A stretch of 64,000 nt of DNA from Flavobacterium cupriresistens (GTDB lineage Bacteria; Bacteroidota; Bacteroidia; Flavobacteriales; Flavobacteriaceae), in NCBI RefSeq assembly GCF_020911925.1, contig NZ_CP087134.1, positions 2,356,001 through 2,420,000 on the forward strand, read 5' to 3'. Of this stretch, positions 16,906 through 25,633 are shown piece after piece. Numbering within the stretch: the stretch's first letter is position 1; every line of letters begins with the position of its first letter. The notes below the pieces were generated by a model that saw nothing but the letters and a program-made list of their open reading frames with translations, did no database searches and was not told the origin of the DNA. A program made the position numbers and the translations under genes.

Positions 16906-17487
16906 TTACTGTAGTTGTTTGGGGAGTTTTAGTCATTTTTATACATGTTAGACAAAAAATCGACTAGTGTGACCGCTCATCACCTCTTAATTTAGATAAA
17001 GCAAAAATAAAATTGGTTCTTAATGATTTCTATTTGAAATGTTTATCTCTTGTTGATAAGTCAAAGTTATTAAAATATTTGTAAAATTTTTATGAGTTTT
17101 TATTTCGTCAAGAATCTTTCAAATTTGTAAGAGTAAAATGCTCTTTTTAGTGCCCTTTTTTCATTTTAAATGGAATAAAAAATTGCAAAATCATTTTTAG
17201 GACTCAATTTAACAAAATTGAAGATGGATACCAGTGTGTACTATTTTTTATTGTAACGCGCTGATTTATATTTAATTATTGGTTTTACTGGGCTTGCGGG
17301 AATAATCAGATAAATATTATTAAAAATAATAACAAAATAATTTAACAAAAAGTATTAATTTTGTTAAATTATTGTTTTTATGAGTATTTTAATAGTAAAA
17401 TTATATAGATTTGGCAGTAAATAGTACGAATATTTTGTAAAAACCCCTATAATATTAGCTTATTTTACTAACCAAAACCCCTTTTAA
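16906..17487. other. Intergenic region between two divergent protease genes
   Basis: This 580-bp AT-rich region has no ORF. TAGATTTG at 17406-17413 fits the -7 TAnnTTTG box and lies 75 bp before the metallopeptidase start. On the minus strand TATTTTTG (17002-17009) is a possible box for the S8 protease. Neither has a clear -33 TTG. Confidence 0.35.
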
Positions 17488-18318
17488 ATGAAAAAAATAA
17501 AAACAATTTTAGCCTTATCGTTTATAGCGTTAACGCTGTTCTCTTGTAACAAAGAAGATGAGACAAAACAAGCCAATCAAGAATCTCTTAAAGTAACACC
17601 AGAAGTGTTGAAAAAAATTAGTGCACTTGCATTAAACAATACAGATGTTCAAGCGATTAAGAATACGAAGTTAGATGGTACAACTGAAGATGCATTCTTG
17701 GTCGAAGGAGATATTGTTATAACACAAGATCAATTAAACAAAATGGATATTCACGGTGGTATTACAACAGAACAATACCGCACGACCAATTTAGTATCTG
17801 CTCCAAGAACTATTAAAGTTGTTGGATTGTCGGGAACAGGCGCAACTGCTCTGACTACAAACATGCGCGCTGGATTACAAGCGGCTATAAACAGATACAA
17901 TAATTTAGGATTGTCTATTAACTTTACACTAACTTTTAGCTCAAGTACTTCCGGTGCAAACATTGTTGTAAGAAGACAAGTTGGAGGTGCCGGTGGAGTA
18001 GCTGGTTTCCCTTCAGGAGGAGCACCTTTTAATTCTGTTACTTTATATTCAGGATTAGAAAGTTATTCAACAAATGTTAATGCACACGTAGCTGCACACG
18101 AAATTGGTCACTGTATTGGTTTACGTCATACGGACTATTTTAGCCGTCAAAGCTGTGGACAGAATTCAAATGAAGGAACAGCTGGTGTTGGAGCAATTCA
18201 TATTCCGGGAACTCCTACAGGATATGATTCAACTTCTTATATGAGAGCTTGTTTCGGTTCAAATGAGACCGGAGCTTTCAATAGTAACGACGTTACAGCT
18301 CTGAATTATTTATATTAA
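17488..18318 (+). CDS. HEIGH-motif zinc metallopeptidase (M57-like) surface lipoprotein
   Basis: This 276-residue lipoprotein has the signal MKKIKTILALSFIALTLFS and Cys20, followed by NKEDE, an acidic surface-export signal. The zinc site is HEIGHCIGLRH with ligands His204, His208 and His214 and catalytic Glu205, the arrangement of Bacteroidota M57 dual-action HEIGH metallopeptidases. The N-terminal part (about 35-105) is probably a pro-segment with TEDAFLVEGDIVIT. A glycine-rich stretch at 166-180 precedes the active site. It is transcribed alone and followed by a clear terminator at 18.35 kb. It probably degrades proteins or peptides at the cell surface. Confidence 0.88.
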   Translation: MKKIKTILALSFIALTLFSCNKEDETKQANQESLKVTPEVLKKISALALNNTDVQAIKNTKLDGTTEDAFLVEGDIVITQDQLNKMDIHGGITTEQYRTTNLVSAPRTIKVVGLSGTGATALTTNMRAGLQAAINRYNNLGLSINFTLTFSSSTSGANIVVRRQVGGAGGVAGFPSGGAPFNSVTLYSGLESYSTNVNAHVAAHEIGHCIGLRHTDYFSRQSCGQNSNEGTAGVGAIHIPGTPTGYDSTSYMRACFGSNETGAFNSNDVTALNYLY

Positions 18319-18349
18319 AAATTAAATTAGGGCTCTTTTTACAGAATAT

Positions 18350-18388
18350 AAAAGGCTGTTTCATTAATTTGAAACAGCCTTTTTTTTG
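18350..18388 (+). terminator. Rho-independent terminator after the HEIGH protease
   Basis: Arms AAGGCTGTTTCA and TGAAACAGCCTT flank a short loop and are followed by a run of eight T. Confidence 0.85.
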
Positions 18389-18509
18389 TATCTGTTTCTA
18401 AAATTGGAATCAGTTTCAAAAGTCGAGGAGTAATTTGTGTAAATCTGCTCTGTTATTAGATTTAACAGCTCTTGAGGTTTGTTTTGTTGTCGATTTTCAA
18501 AGTGTTGTT

Positions 18510-18581
18510 TCTCGCAAAGACGCAGGGTCGCCAAGTTTTTATTCTGATTTTTTAACTTTGCGTCTCTGCGTCTTTGTGAGA
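18510..18581. repeat. Third type of intergenic hairpin (TCTCGCAAAGACGCAG)
   Basis: The left arm begins TCTCGCAAAGACGCAG at 18510 and the right arm ends CTGCGTCTTTGTGAGA at 18581, with near-complementarity. The stretch 18389-18677 holds no other feature I can support. Confidence 0.6.
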
Positions 18582-18677
18582 TTTTTTTATCCACAACTTT
18601 TGAATTTGATCATAAAATAGCTCGTTGTTTTTTATTTAGAATCAGGTTCAGGTTGTTGGTAGCTGCAATGCAGTAGC

Positions 18678-20090
18678 TTATATCATTTTGGCTAAATTTC
18701 CAAGTTGTTTTAATTTTAATTTCAAATCTTCAGTCCACGGCAACCCCATACAAAGCCGCATACAATTTTGAAATTGATTTTGTAAAGAAAACATCCTTCC
18801 CGGTGCAATACTTATTTTATTCTTTAAGGCATGATTATAAAGTTCTGTGGTGTCAATTTCTACCGGAAATTCAATCCATAAGGTAAGACCGCCTTGTGGC
18901 CTGCTTATCTTTGTTCCTAAGGGAAAATACTCAACGATGGCAAGCGCATAATGTTGGTAATTTTGCTGTAAAGTCTTTCGCAAACGACGAAGATGATTAT
19001 CATGCCTGCCTGTCATTAAAAAATTTCCAACCGCTTCGTGAATTATAGCGGAGGAGGATATAGAGTGTATAAGTTTTAATTTTATTATTTGGTCTTTGTA
19101 TTTACCCGGTGCAACCCAACCGGCACGATAACCGGGTGCCAGGGTTTTAGAAACAGAACTACACCATAAAACATTACCGGTTGTATCAAAAGATTTGCAA
19201 CATTTAGGTCTTTCAGTACCAAAATAAAGGTCACCGTAAGTATCGTCTTCAATAAGCGGAATGTTATATTTTTCAAGAAGGGTTACGATTCTTTTTTTGT
19301 TCTCATCAGACATACAATACCCCAAAGGAGTATTAAAATTTGGAACCAGCAAGCAAATGTTTATTTCAGGTAATAACTGTTCAAATGCATCAATATCTAT
19401 TCCCGAAACAGGATGTGTTGCAACTTCTAATACTTTCAAACCCATACTCACCGCAAGCTGCAATATGCCAGGGTAACAAGGACTTTCTAATGCGATGGTA
19501 TCACCCGGTTTAGTCAGTGCCATCAGACATAAAGCTATCGAATTCATACAGCCGTTGGTGGTTATTAAATCCGTTTCTTTTAATGCTCCGCCCCAAGCCA
19601 GTGAGCGGACAGCAATCATTCTTCTCAGTTTTAGATTGCCCAACAAAGATTCATATTCGGTTCCGCCATCTTTTAATGACCTTGTTGCGAGTACAATTTC
19701 TTTTTTCAATTTCGCCAAAGGTAGAAGATTGCCAGAAGGTACGCCGATTGAAAAAAGAGTTAATTCATGGTTGCCCATATTCGAGTAAACACGATCAATA
19801 AGTTCATTAGGCTCTCTATTATCAGCAACAAGACTAGGTTTACTTGTTTCAGGCAATGGCAATTTTAAATAATGTAACGGACTTACAAAATAGCCCGACT
19901 GAGGTTTCGACTGTATTAACGACTGAGATTCTAATTCGAGAAAAACTTTTTTGGAAGTATTAATACTTATTCCATGCTCTTTACTAAGTATTCTAACCGA
20001 CGGTAATTTTTCACCGGTCTTCAAAACTCCGGTCTTAATTTTGTTGGCAATATTTTGAGCGATCCGGTTATATAAAAAATCTTCTTTCAT
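18678..20090 (-). CDS. MocR-type GntR/aminotransferase-fold transcriptional regulator
   Basis: This 470-residue protein has an N-terminal winged HTH of GntR type (about 1-70, with GEKLPSVRILSKEHGISINT) joined to a fold-type I PLP-dependent aminotransferase domain (about 100-470). The PLP Lys is in SSVSKTLAPGYRAGW (K315). NFNTPLG (251-257) and EDDTYGDLYF (281-290) are the usual cofactor-binding motifs. MocR regulators sense an amino-acid- or pyridoxal-like ligand through PLP chemistry and control a divergent gene. Here that is an EamA exporter and an ATP-grasp enzyme, so regulation of metabolite export is likely. Its own promoter fits the consensus perfectly and starts transcription at about the ATG. 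Confidence 0.92.
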   Translation of the reverse strand: MKEDFLYNRIAQNIANKIKTGVLKTGEKLPSVRILSKEHGISINTSKKVFLELESQSLIQSKPQSGYFVSPLHYLKLPLPETSKPSLVADNREPNELIDRVYSNMGNHELTLFSIGVPSGNLLPLAKLKKEIVLATRSLKDGGTEYESLLGNLKLRRMIAVRSLAWGGALKETDLITTNGCMNSIALCLMALTKPGDTIALESPCYPGILQLAVSMGLKVLEVATHPVSGIDIDAFEQLLPEINICLLVPNFNTPLGYCMSDENKKRIVTLLEKYNIPLIEDDTYGDLYFGTERPKCCKSFDTTGNVLWCSSVSKTLAPGYRAGWVAPGKYKDQIIKLKLIHSISSSAIIHEAVGNFLMTGRHDNHLRRLRKTLQQNYQHYALAIVEYFPLGTKISRPQGGLTLWIEFPVEIDTTELYNHALKNKISIAPGRMFSLQNQFQNCMRLCMGLPWTEDLKLKLKQLGNLAKMI

Positions 20091-20094
20091 ATTG

Positions 20095-20134
20095 CAAATC
20101 TAACTGTGTCTATTGATATATCAAAAACTGTGAC
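20095..20134. promoter_or_regulatory. mocR promoter with overlapping operator-like repeats
   Basis: On the minus strand TTTG (20122-20125) and TAGATTTG (20095-20102) are separated by 19 bp, an ideal Bacteroidota -33/-7 promoter. The -7 box ends only 4 bp before the ATG at 20090, implying a leaderless mRNA. A perfect palindrome TTGATATATCAA (20113-20124) overlaps the -33 box. Direct repeats AACTGTG(T/A)C at 20102-20110 and 20126-20134 are 24 bp apart. MocR proteins often bind paired direct repeats, so this is a likely autoregulatory site. Confidence 0.65.
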
Positions 20135-20197
20135 TGTTTTTATTGTTGCTGTTTGTCGAACTTTGCTTCACAATAATAGACAACAAAAGAAAAATGG

Positions 20198-21073
20198 ATG
20201 CAAAAAATAAAATATAATAAATCGCAAGGATGGTTTAACGGTTTCATCGGTGTAGTATTGTTTAGCGGATCGTTACCGGCAACAAGAATAGCGGTTTTGG
20301 AATTTAATCCAATATTCTTAACAACTGCGAGAGCTACAATTGCGGGAATATTGGCTCTAGTTGTTTTGTTATTTTTTAAGGCAAAAATACCAACGAAGAA
20401 ACAAATTTTACCCCTAGCTATTATTGCCGTTGGTGTTGTGGTAGGGTTTCCTTTATTGGCTGCATTGGCGTTACAACATATTACTTCAGCGCATTCATTG
20501 GTTTTTATAGGGCTACTGCCTATTGCAACAGCTGTTTTTGGTATTATTCGTGGCGGTGAACGTCCACTGCCTATATTCTGGCTTTTCTCCATCATGGGCA
20601 GTTTACTTGTTGTAGGTTTTGCAGCAGCTCAGGGACTTACAACTTCTCTTTTAGGTGATTTGCTTATGGTTGCCGCTATTATTCTTTGTGCATTGGGGTA
20701 TGCAGAGGGAGCTAAACTCACAAAAGCACTAGGGGGGTGGCAGGTAATATCCTGGGCATTATTACTTTCATTACCCGTTATGGTGCCGTTACTGTTTTTC
20801 TATATACCGTCATCTTATGAGGGGATTAGCGGGAGTGCCTGGTTAAGTCTGGGGTACGTATCGGTATTTAGTATGTTTGTTGGCTTCGTTTTTTGGTATC
20901 GCGGTTTGGCTCAGGGAGGTACCGCAACGGTAGGGCAATTGCAGTTATTACAACCTTTTTTGGGTCTGACATTGGCCGCTTCATTGCTTAACGAAAAAGT
21001 AAGCATGAGTATGCTGGGAGTTACGCTGGGTGTAATCTTGTGTGTTGCAGGCACCAAGAAATTTGTAAAATAA
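20198..21073 (+). CDS. EamA/DMT-superfamily transporter
   Basis: This 291-residue membrane protein has about ten hydrophobic helices arranged as two EamA repeats (about 10-140 and 150-288). Signatures include FIGVVLFSGSLPATRIAV near the N-terminus and QLLQPFLGLTLAASLLNEKVS in the second repeat. Members export amino acids, purines or drugs. The ATG at 20198 is used because the ATG four bases earlier leads to a frame that stops after seven codons. It is divergent from a MocR regulator (107-bp gap) and followed 36 bp later by an ATP-grasp gene. Cargo could be the product or substrate of the ATP-grasp enzyme; that is inference. Confidence 0.9.
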   Translation: MQKIKYNKSQGWFNGFIGVVLFSGSLPATRIAVLEFNPIFLTTARATIAGILALVVLLFFKAKIPTKKQILPLAIIAVGVVVGFPLLAALALQHITSAHSLVFIGLLPIATAVFGIIRGGERPLPIFWLFSIMGSLLVVGFAAAQGLTTSLLGDLLMVAAIILCALGYAEGAKLTKALGGWQVISWALLLSLPVMVPLLFFYIPSSYEGISGSAWLSLGYVSVFSMFVGFVFWYRGLAQGGTATVGQLQLLQPFLGLTLAASLLNEKVSMSMLGVTLGVILCVAGTKKFVK

Positions 21074-21109
21074 AAGTAGAAACATTTTTTAAAATAAATA
21101 AACAGGAAT

Positions 21110-21979
21110 ATGAAAATTGCAATAGTAGGGTACAAAAAACAAGAAAAATTTGCTCAAGGGGTTACTAATGACGAGGATGCGGAATTAATTGATTTCTTAG
21201 TAAAAAAGAGGTTGAATGTAGTACCAGCCATATGGAATGATGAAAATGTTGATTGGACCAGTTTTGAAGTGGCGGTTATTAAATCACCTTGGGACTATCA
21301 TAACCATTTGTCTGAATTTTTAAATTGGTTGGATGAAATTACCAAATTAAATGTAAAAGTGCTTAATCCGGTAGAAATTATCAAATGGAACAGTCATAAA
21401 GGCTATCTTAAGGATATAGCTAAGAAAGGACTTCCTGTAATTCCTGCCGAATATATAGAAAAGGGACATGTATTCAGCGAGCATTTTTTTAGTCTCTTTA
21501 ATACCGATAAATTAGTTGTAAAACCTTGTGTAAGTGCAGGAGCACAAAATACACTAATAGTAGATCAAAAAAACTATGATGAGAGGTTATTTGAAATTAA
21601 TGAACTCTTGAAAGAACAAGATTATATCGTACAACCGTTTGTTGATGAAATCAAAAATGGAGAATGGTCATTCCTTTTTTTTAATGGTAAATACAGTCAT
21701 TCGTCACTAAAAACACCTAAAAAGGGAGATTTTAGAGTTCAACATTATCATGGTGGTAACATCAGTTATCCAATACCTAATGCAGTACATATAGAACAAG
21801 CAGCAGCATATGTGAATAGCCTCCCGCAGCATGTACTCTATGCAAGAGTGGACGGAGTTATAAGAAATAACAATTTCGAATTAATGGAAATAGAGTTAAT
21901 AGAACCTTATCTGTTTCTTAATGCAGATGAAAAACTATTAGAAAATTATTATCAAGCTTTGATTGCTTTGATTTCATGA
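21110..21979 (+). CDS. ATP-grasp domain ligase-like protein
   Basis: This 289-residue protein resembles the prokaryotic glutathione-synthetase/RimK-like ATP-grasp group. Visible elements are VIKSPWDYH (54-62), the nucleotide-binding segment DKLVVKPCVSAGAQN (about 133-147), QPFVDEIKNGEWSFLFFNG (about 181-199) and the metal-binding end YARVDGVIRNNNFELMEIE (about 244-262). Members ligate a carboxylate to an amine through an acyl-phosphate. The substrate cannot be told from sequence. It probably shares a transcript with the EamA transporter and the control by the divergent MocR regulator, suggesting synthesis or detoxification of a small amino-acid derivative that is exported. Confidence 0.8.
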   Translation: MKIAIVGYKKQEKFAQGVTNDEDAELIDFLVKKRLNVVPAIWNDENVDWTSFEVAVIKSPWDYHNHLSEFLNWLDEITKLNVKVLNPVEIIKWNSHKGYLKDIAKKGLPVIPAEYIEKGHVFSEHFFSLFNTDKLVVKPCVSAGAQNTLIVDQKNYDERLFEINELLKEQDYIVQPFVDEIKNGEWSFLFFNGKYSHSSLKTPKKGDFRVQHYHGGNISYPIPNAVHIEQAAAYVNSLPQHVLYARVDGVIRNNNFELMEIELIEPYLFLNADEKLLENYYQALIALIS

Positions 21980-22088
21980 AAACCGGTTCCTAGAACCTAA
22001 AGAATAGAGTGCTGTCGCAGCTGCAAGTTAACCTCATTACTTTTGAATCTTTGATTTAAGCTTTTTAGCTGAGTAAATAGCCCACTAT

Positions 22089-22640
22089 GATTAAGTTAAG
22101 GATTATTAAAAAAGTCTCACGCAGATTTCGCAGATTTTAGCGGATTGAAATAAAAAAAATCCGCGGAATCTGCAGAATCTGCGTGAAAACATATCATTAA
22201 GTTAAGGATTATCAAAAAAAAGTCTCACGCAGATTTCGCAGATTTTAGCGGATTGAAATAAAAAAAATCCGCAGAATCCGCAGAATCTGCGTGAAAACAT
22301 ATCACTAACTTAAGGATTATCAAAAAAAAATCTCACGCAGATTTCGCAGATTTTAGCAGATTGAATAAAAAAAAATCTGCAGAGTCTGCAGAATCTGCGT
22401 GAAAACATATCATTAAGTTAAGGATTATCAAAAAAAGTCTAACACAGATTTCGCAGATTTTAGCGGATTGAAATAAAAAAAATCCGCAGAATCCGCAGAA
22501 TCCGCAGAATCTGCGTGAAAACATATCACTAAGTTAAGGATTGTCAAAAAAAAGTCTCACGCAGATTTCGCAGATTTTAGCGGATTGAAATAAAAAAAAT
22601 CCGCGGAATCAGTAAAATCCGCACAATCCGCGTAAAAAAT
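22089..22640. repeat. Five-unit tandem array of hairpin repeats
   Basis: Five copies of a unit TTAAGTTAAGGATTAT...TCTCACGCAGATTTCGCAG...ATCTGCGTGAAAACATATCA occur in tandem. TCTCACGCAG or its variant begins at 22115, 22223, 22331, 22438 and 22555, giving spacings of 108, 108, 107 and 117. Unit 4 has an extra AATCCGCAG. Each unit forms its own stem (CACGCAGATT with AATCTGCGTG). No spacers of unique sequence exist, so it is not a CRISPR. The rest of 21980-22788 contains nothing else recognisable. Confidence 0.85.
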
Positions 22641-22788
22641 CATCTTAACTCAATCACATCAGGCCAAAACAAAAGGCTATTAAAAATGAACCTTTTAATA
22701 TTGAAAAATATTTGTATTATCGTAACTCAGAAAATAAGCTGAAATCTGTTTGATTTTGAGGGATAAGAGAATTAGCAACGTGAACAAA

Positions 22789-23730
22789 TTAGTCCTGATA
22801 ATCTTTAGGGCAAGTGTTAAAATGTTTTTTAAAGGCATTGGAGAAATGAGTAGCATTTTTATACCCAATCCGATCTGCGATTTCATAAACCGGCAAAGAA
22901 GTTTTAGTGACAAGATCTTTGGCCAGAATCATTTTTTTTGATTTGATGTATTTCGCTACCGATTTTCCCGTAAATCTTGAAAATTCTTTGTTTAAAATGA
23001 AATTACTAATTCCGGTGCTTTTGTTTAATTCATCTAAAGTATGATTGAGATGTAAGTTTTTGTCGATGTATTTTTTAATATCGTAGACATATTTTAGATA
23101 GAGGTTTTGGTTTTGTGTGGTCGATTCATCTCTTGTAAAACTTTCAATTAAACTCGACAATAAAGAAATACACTTTGATTCAATGTACAGATGGAAACAT
23201 AGCTTTTTTTTGGTGATCGTTCCTAATTCAATAATCGACCTTATAATTTCTTGCGGGATCGTATTATTAAATATAGTTTGTGCATTATTGTATAAGAAAA
23301 CAGGATTGTACTTTTTCATATATTCTTCCGAAAAGACGATTTGTACGATATAAATAGACTCTTCTTTTCCAAATTTAGCAATTGCATTAGAATCATTTGT
23401 CATTTGAAGATATTGCATAAAAGGTCTGTACAAGGTTTCTGTTTTATTGTTTTTAGACCTAAACAAACAGTAACCATTTACAATATAAGTAGCTAGAAGA
23501 GAATTCATACTACAGTTGAATTCGATATCTACACATTTGTTTAATTTAATATCTATAATGTGCAGAAAAATGCCATTGGTTTCAAAAGTGTACATTTTCC
23601 CACATCCATAAGATGGATTTACAGACGATGATGTTGTGTTTATCGACTGTAATTTAGATTGTTTTATATCAATCCCTATTTTATTGTTTAATTCTTGTAC
23701 TAGTGAGATAGTTTTCTGATTAGAGACCAT
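22789..23730 (-). CDS. AraC-family transcriptional regulator
   Basis: This 313-residue protein has a C-terminal AraC HTH pair (about 215-313). It includes HTLDELNKSTGISNFILNKE and the signature VYEIADRIGYKNATHFSNAF near the end, finishing in KHFNTCPKDYQD. The N-terminal half (about 1-200) has no recognisable ligand domain. It is transcribed away from the HmuY-like lipoprotein operon with about 360 bp between the starts, so control of that operon, and possibly of itself, is a reasonable guess. Confidence 0.88.
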   Translation of the reverse strand: MVSNQKTISLVQELNNKIGIDIKQSKLQSINTTSSSVNPSYGCGKMYTFETNGIFLHIIDIKLNKCVDIEFNCSMNSLLATYIVNGYCLFRSKNNKTETLYRPFMQYLQMTNDSNAIAKFGKEESIYIVQIVFSEEYMKKYNPVFLYNNAQTIFNNTIPQEIIRSIIELGTITKKKLCFHLYIESKCISLLSSLIESFTRDESTTQNQNLYLKYVYDIKKYIDKNLHLNHTLDELNKSTGISNFILNKEFSRFTGKSVAKYIKSKKMILAKDLVTKTSLPVYEIADRIGYKNATHFSNAFKKHFNTCPKDYQD

Positions 23731-24049
23731 TTCTTTTTAGCTATTTGTTTAAAATCTATTCCCATTCTAGAGCACAAAGTTATTGTTTTTATTTAGAATG
23801 AATAAAAATAAATACCGAATTGAGAAAGCTTAGGCATAATAGTAGTAGTGTTGCTAGTATCACAATTATTTAACTTTTTAATTTTTGATAGCGCCAAAAT
23901 AGTCTTCTAAATTAAACGTGAATAGCTGTATCCAGCTACTTTTTTTATTCAATTGCGCTTCGATCGAGATAATTTAATGATTTCAGGATAGTGTTATTTC
24001 GCGTCTTTTTTTTAAATAAACACGTTCTCTTTTAAATATTTATCGGTGA

Positions 24050-24057
24050 TAACTTTG
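24050..24057 (+). promoter_or_regulatory. Probable -7 box for the HmuY-like operon
   Basis: TAACTTTG fits TAnnTTTG and lies 33 bp before the chosen ATG at 24091. The rest of the divergent region 23731-24049 is AT-rich without other clear sites. Confidence 0.5.
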
Positions 24058-24090
24058 CAATTATTAATTAGATTAAATAAAAATAAAGTA

Positions 24091-24858
24091 ATGATACGTA
24101 AAGTTTTTTTAAAATTAATTATTGCCCAAGCGCTGATTTTGGGTTCGTGTTCTAGTGATGAAACAGAAGAAAAAATAATAGAAACACCAAAAGGGCAAGT
24201 GGAAACCTATACGGTAACCAATCTGTTAAGCAATTCCGGATCTGATTCTTATACCGATATTGCAGATCCTATATATTATAATCTCGATGAAAATAAGGTT
24301 GTTGACAAAGCTTTAGTCCAAACGTCACAATGGGATATAGAATTGTCGGGAGCTTTTAATACCTCTATAAAAGCAAACAACAAGCTGGATAAGAAATCCT
24401 CAGGCTATCAGGGAGCAGGTACATCACAAATATTCTTGTACAAAAGCGCTAAGATCGAAGCAGACTACTTTGATCCAATTGAAATGATGCCCAAACGTGC
24501 ACCGGAAAGAAGTTTATTTGACAAGGCATTGGAGGAATTAACAGAAATACCAGCCGAAAAAGAAATGACAGCAATGTCTGAAATCGGATTGAACCTGTTT
24601 ATGGGAGGACAAGAAGGCTGGTGCTTTTACGACATGGGAGGTGGGTTGTTTCCGAACGCAGGTCGCGATAAGGAGCATGTTATTTATGCACTTCCAAGAA
24701 TTATTGTGATAAAAACCAATAAAGGAAATTACGTAAAACTAAGTATACAAAGTATATATAAAAACAATCCTGAGGATCCGAACCGTAGCCATAAGCCGGG
24801 ACATATCAGTTTTAAATATACAATTCAGAAAAACGGAACAAAAAAATTTACCAAATAA
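24091..24858 (+). CDS. HmuY-like haem-binding surface lipoprotein
   Basis: I start this 255-residue lipoprotein at the ATG at 24091, not the in-frame GTG at 24046, because the signal peptide MIRKVFLKLIIAQALILGSC begins there. Cys20 is followed by SSDETEE, an acidic surface-export signal. The body shows the HmuY pattern: SQWDIELSGAFNTSIKAN early, a GAGTSQIFLYKSA segment, and YALPRIIVIKTNKGNYVKLS near the C-terminus. HmuY family proteins bind haem or related porphyrins at the surface and hand them to a TonB receptor. No receptor gene is adjacent here; two further lipoproteins follow at 15 and 28 bp. Family assignment is from pattern recognition. Confidence 0.75.
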   Translation: MIRKVFLKLIIAQALILGSCSSDETEEKIIETPKGQVETYTVTNLLSNSGSDSYTDIADPIYYNLDENKVVDKALVQTSQWDIELSGAFNTSIKANNKLDKKSSGYQGAGTSQIFLYKSAKIEADYFDPIEMMPKRAPERSLFDKALEELTEIPAEKEMTAMSEIGLNLFMGGQEGWCFYDMGGGLFPNAGRDKEHVIYALPRIIVIKTNKGNYVKLSIQSIYKNNPEDPNRSHKPGHISFKYTIQKNGTKKFTK

Positions 24859-24873
24859 ATAAAATAATTGAAT

Positions 24874-25605
24874 ATGAAAAAGTTTGCACTTTTACTTGCA
24901 TTAGGAACCCTTTTATTAGCATGCTCCAGCGACGAGGACACCATACCAGCGGAGTCTTATCAAAAAAGTATTGCCTCTTTTAAAGTAATAAATACCCCTG
25001 AACAAATAAATGCTATCGTAAGCGAAGTCGATAAAAAGATCGTTTTAACCCTGCCGTATTATTTAGGAGCTACTGCGATTGAACTTGATATTCAATTGGC
25101 GACAGGATATACGTTAGTTGATAGATCCGAAAATAAATTGATACAAGACGTAAGTGATTATTTATTAAACAAAAAAGAAGCGCTTGTTTATACCTTAAAA
25201 AATGAAAAAGGAGAATTAAAAAAATACACCTTAGAGATTGTAACCTATCAGCCGGATATTGTAGTGAAAGAATTGTATAACGAAGGCGCAAAGGTTAAAG
25301 AATATCCGAGAACAGCAACTTTAGATTGGGGAGAAGGACCTACAGTAATAGAAAATAGCATCCGAATTGCCTCTGATCAAATCATAAAAAGAGTAAACGG
25401 AATCGAAATAACAAAAGTGTTCTTTATAGATGCGACAGGAAAAGAAACAGAGCTGAAAAAGATATCCACCAGCAAAACGGGTATAAATGCTTATTTCCCT
25501 GAGAATATGGCTGTAGGAGAATATCAGGTGAGAGTTGAGAATTACTCCAGATCAGTCTTGCTAAAAAGACCGGTTAAGTTAATCAAAATGCAAGGAGAAA
25601 AATAA
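24874..25605 (+). CDS. Surface lipoprotein with DUF5018-like beta-sandwich
   Basis: This 243-residue lipoprotein starts at the ATG at 24874; the TTG six bases upstream is unlikely. The signal MKKFALLLALGTLLLAC is followed by SSDED, an acidic surface-export signal. The middle (about 30-130) resembles the Bacteroidota DUF5018-type repeat, ending in YTLKNEKGELKKYTLEIVTY, where the phrase on extending a pattern by a linear key is typical. The C-terminal half may be an IPT/TIG-like domain (VGEYQVRVENYSRSVLL). It lies 15 bp after the HmuY-like gene and 28 bp before a third lipoprotein. Probably a structural partner in the same surface complex. Confidence 0.65.
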   Translation: MKKFALLLALGTLLLACSSDEDTIPAESYQKSIASFKVINTPEQINAIVSEVDKKIVLTLPYYLGATAIELDIQLATGYTLVDRSENKLIQDVSDYLLNKKEALVYTLKNEKGELKKYTLEIVTYQPDIVVKELYNEGAKVKEYPRTATLDWGEGPTVIENSIRIASDQIIKRVNGIEITKVFFIDATGKETELKKISTSKTGINAYFPENMAVGEYQVRVENYSRSVLLKRPVKLIKMQGEK

Positions 25606-25633
25606 TTAAGAATTTAATAATAAAGTATATACA

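Noticed and set aside
22089..22640. CRISPR array
   Set aside because: Five repeats at about 108 bp have no unique spacers. The whole unit, including the interval, is repeated, and no cas gene is near.
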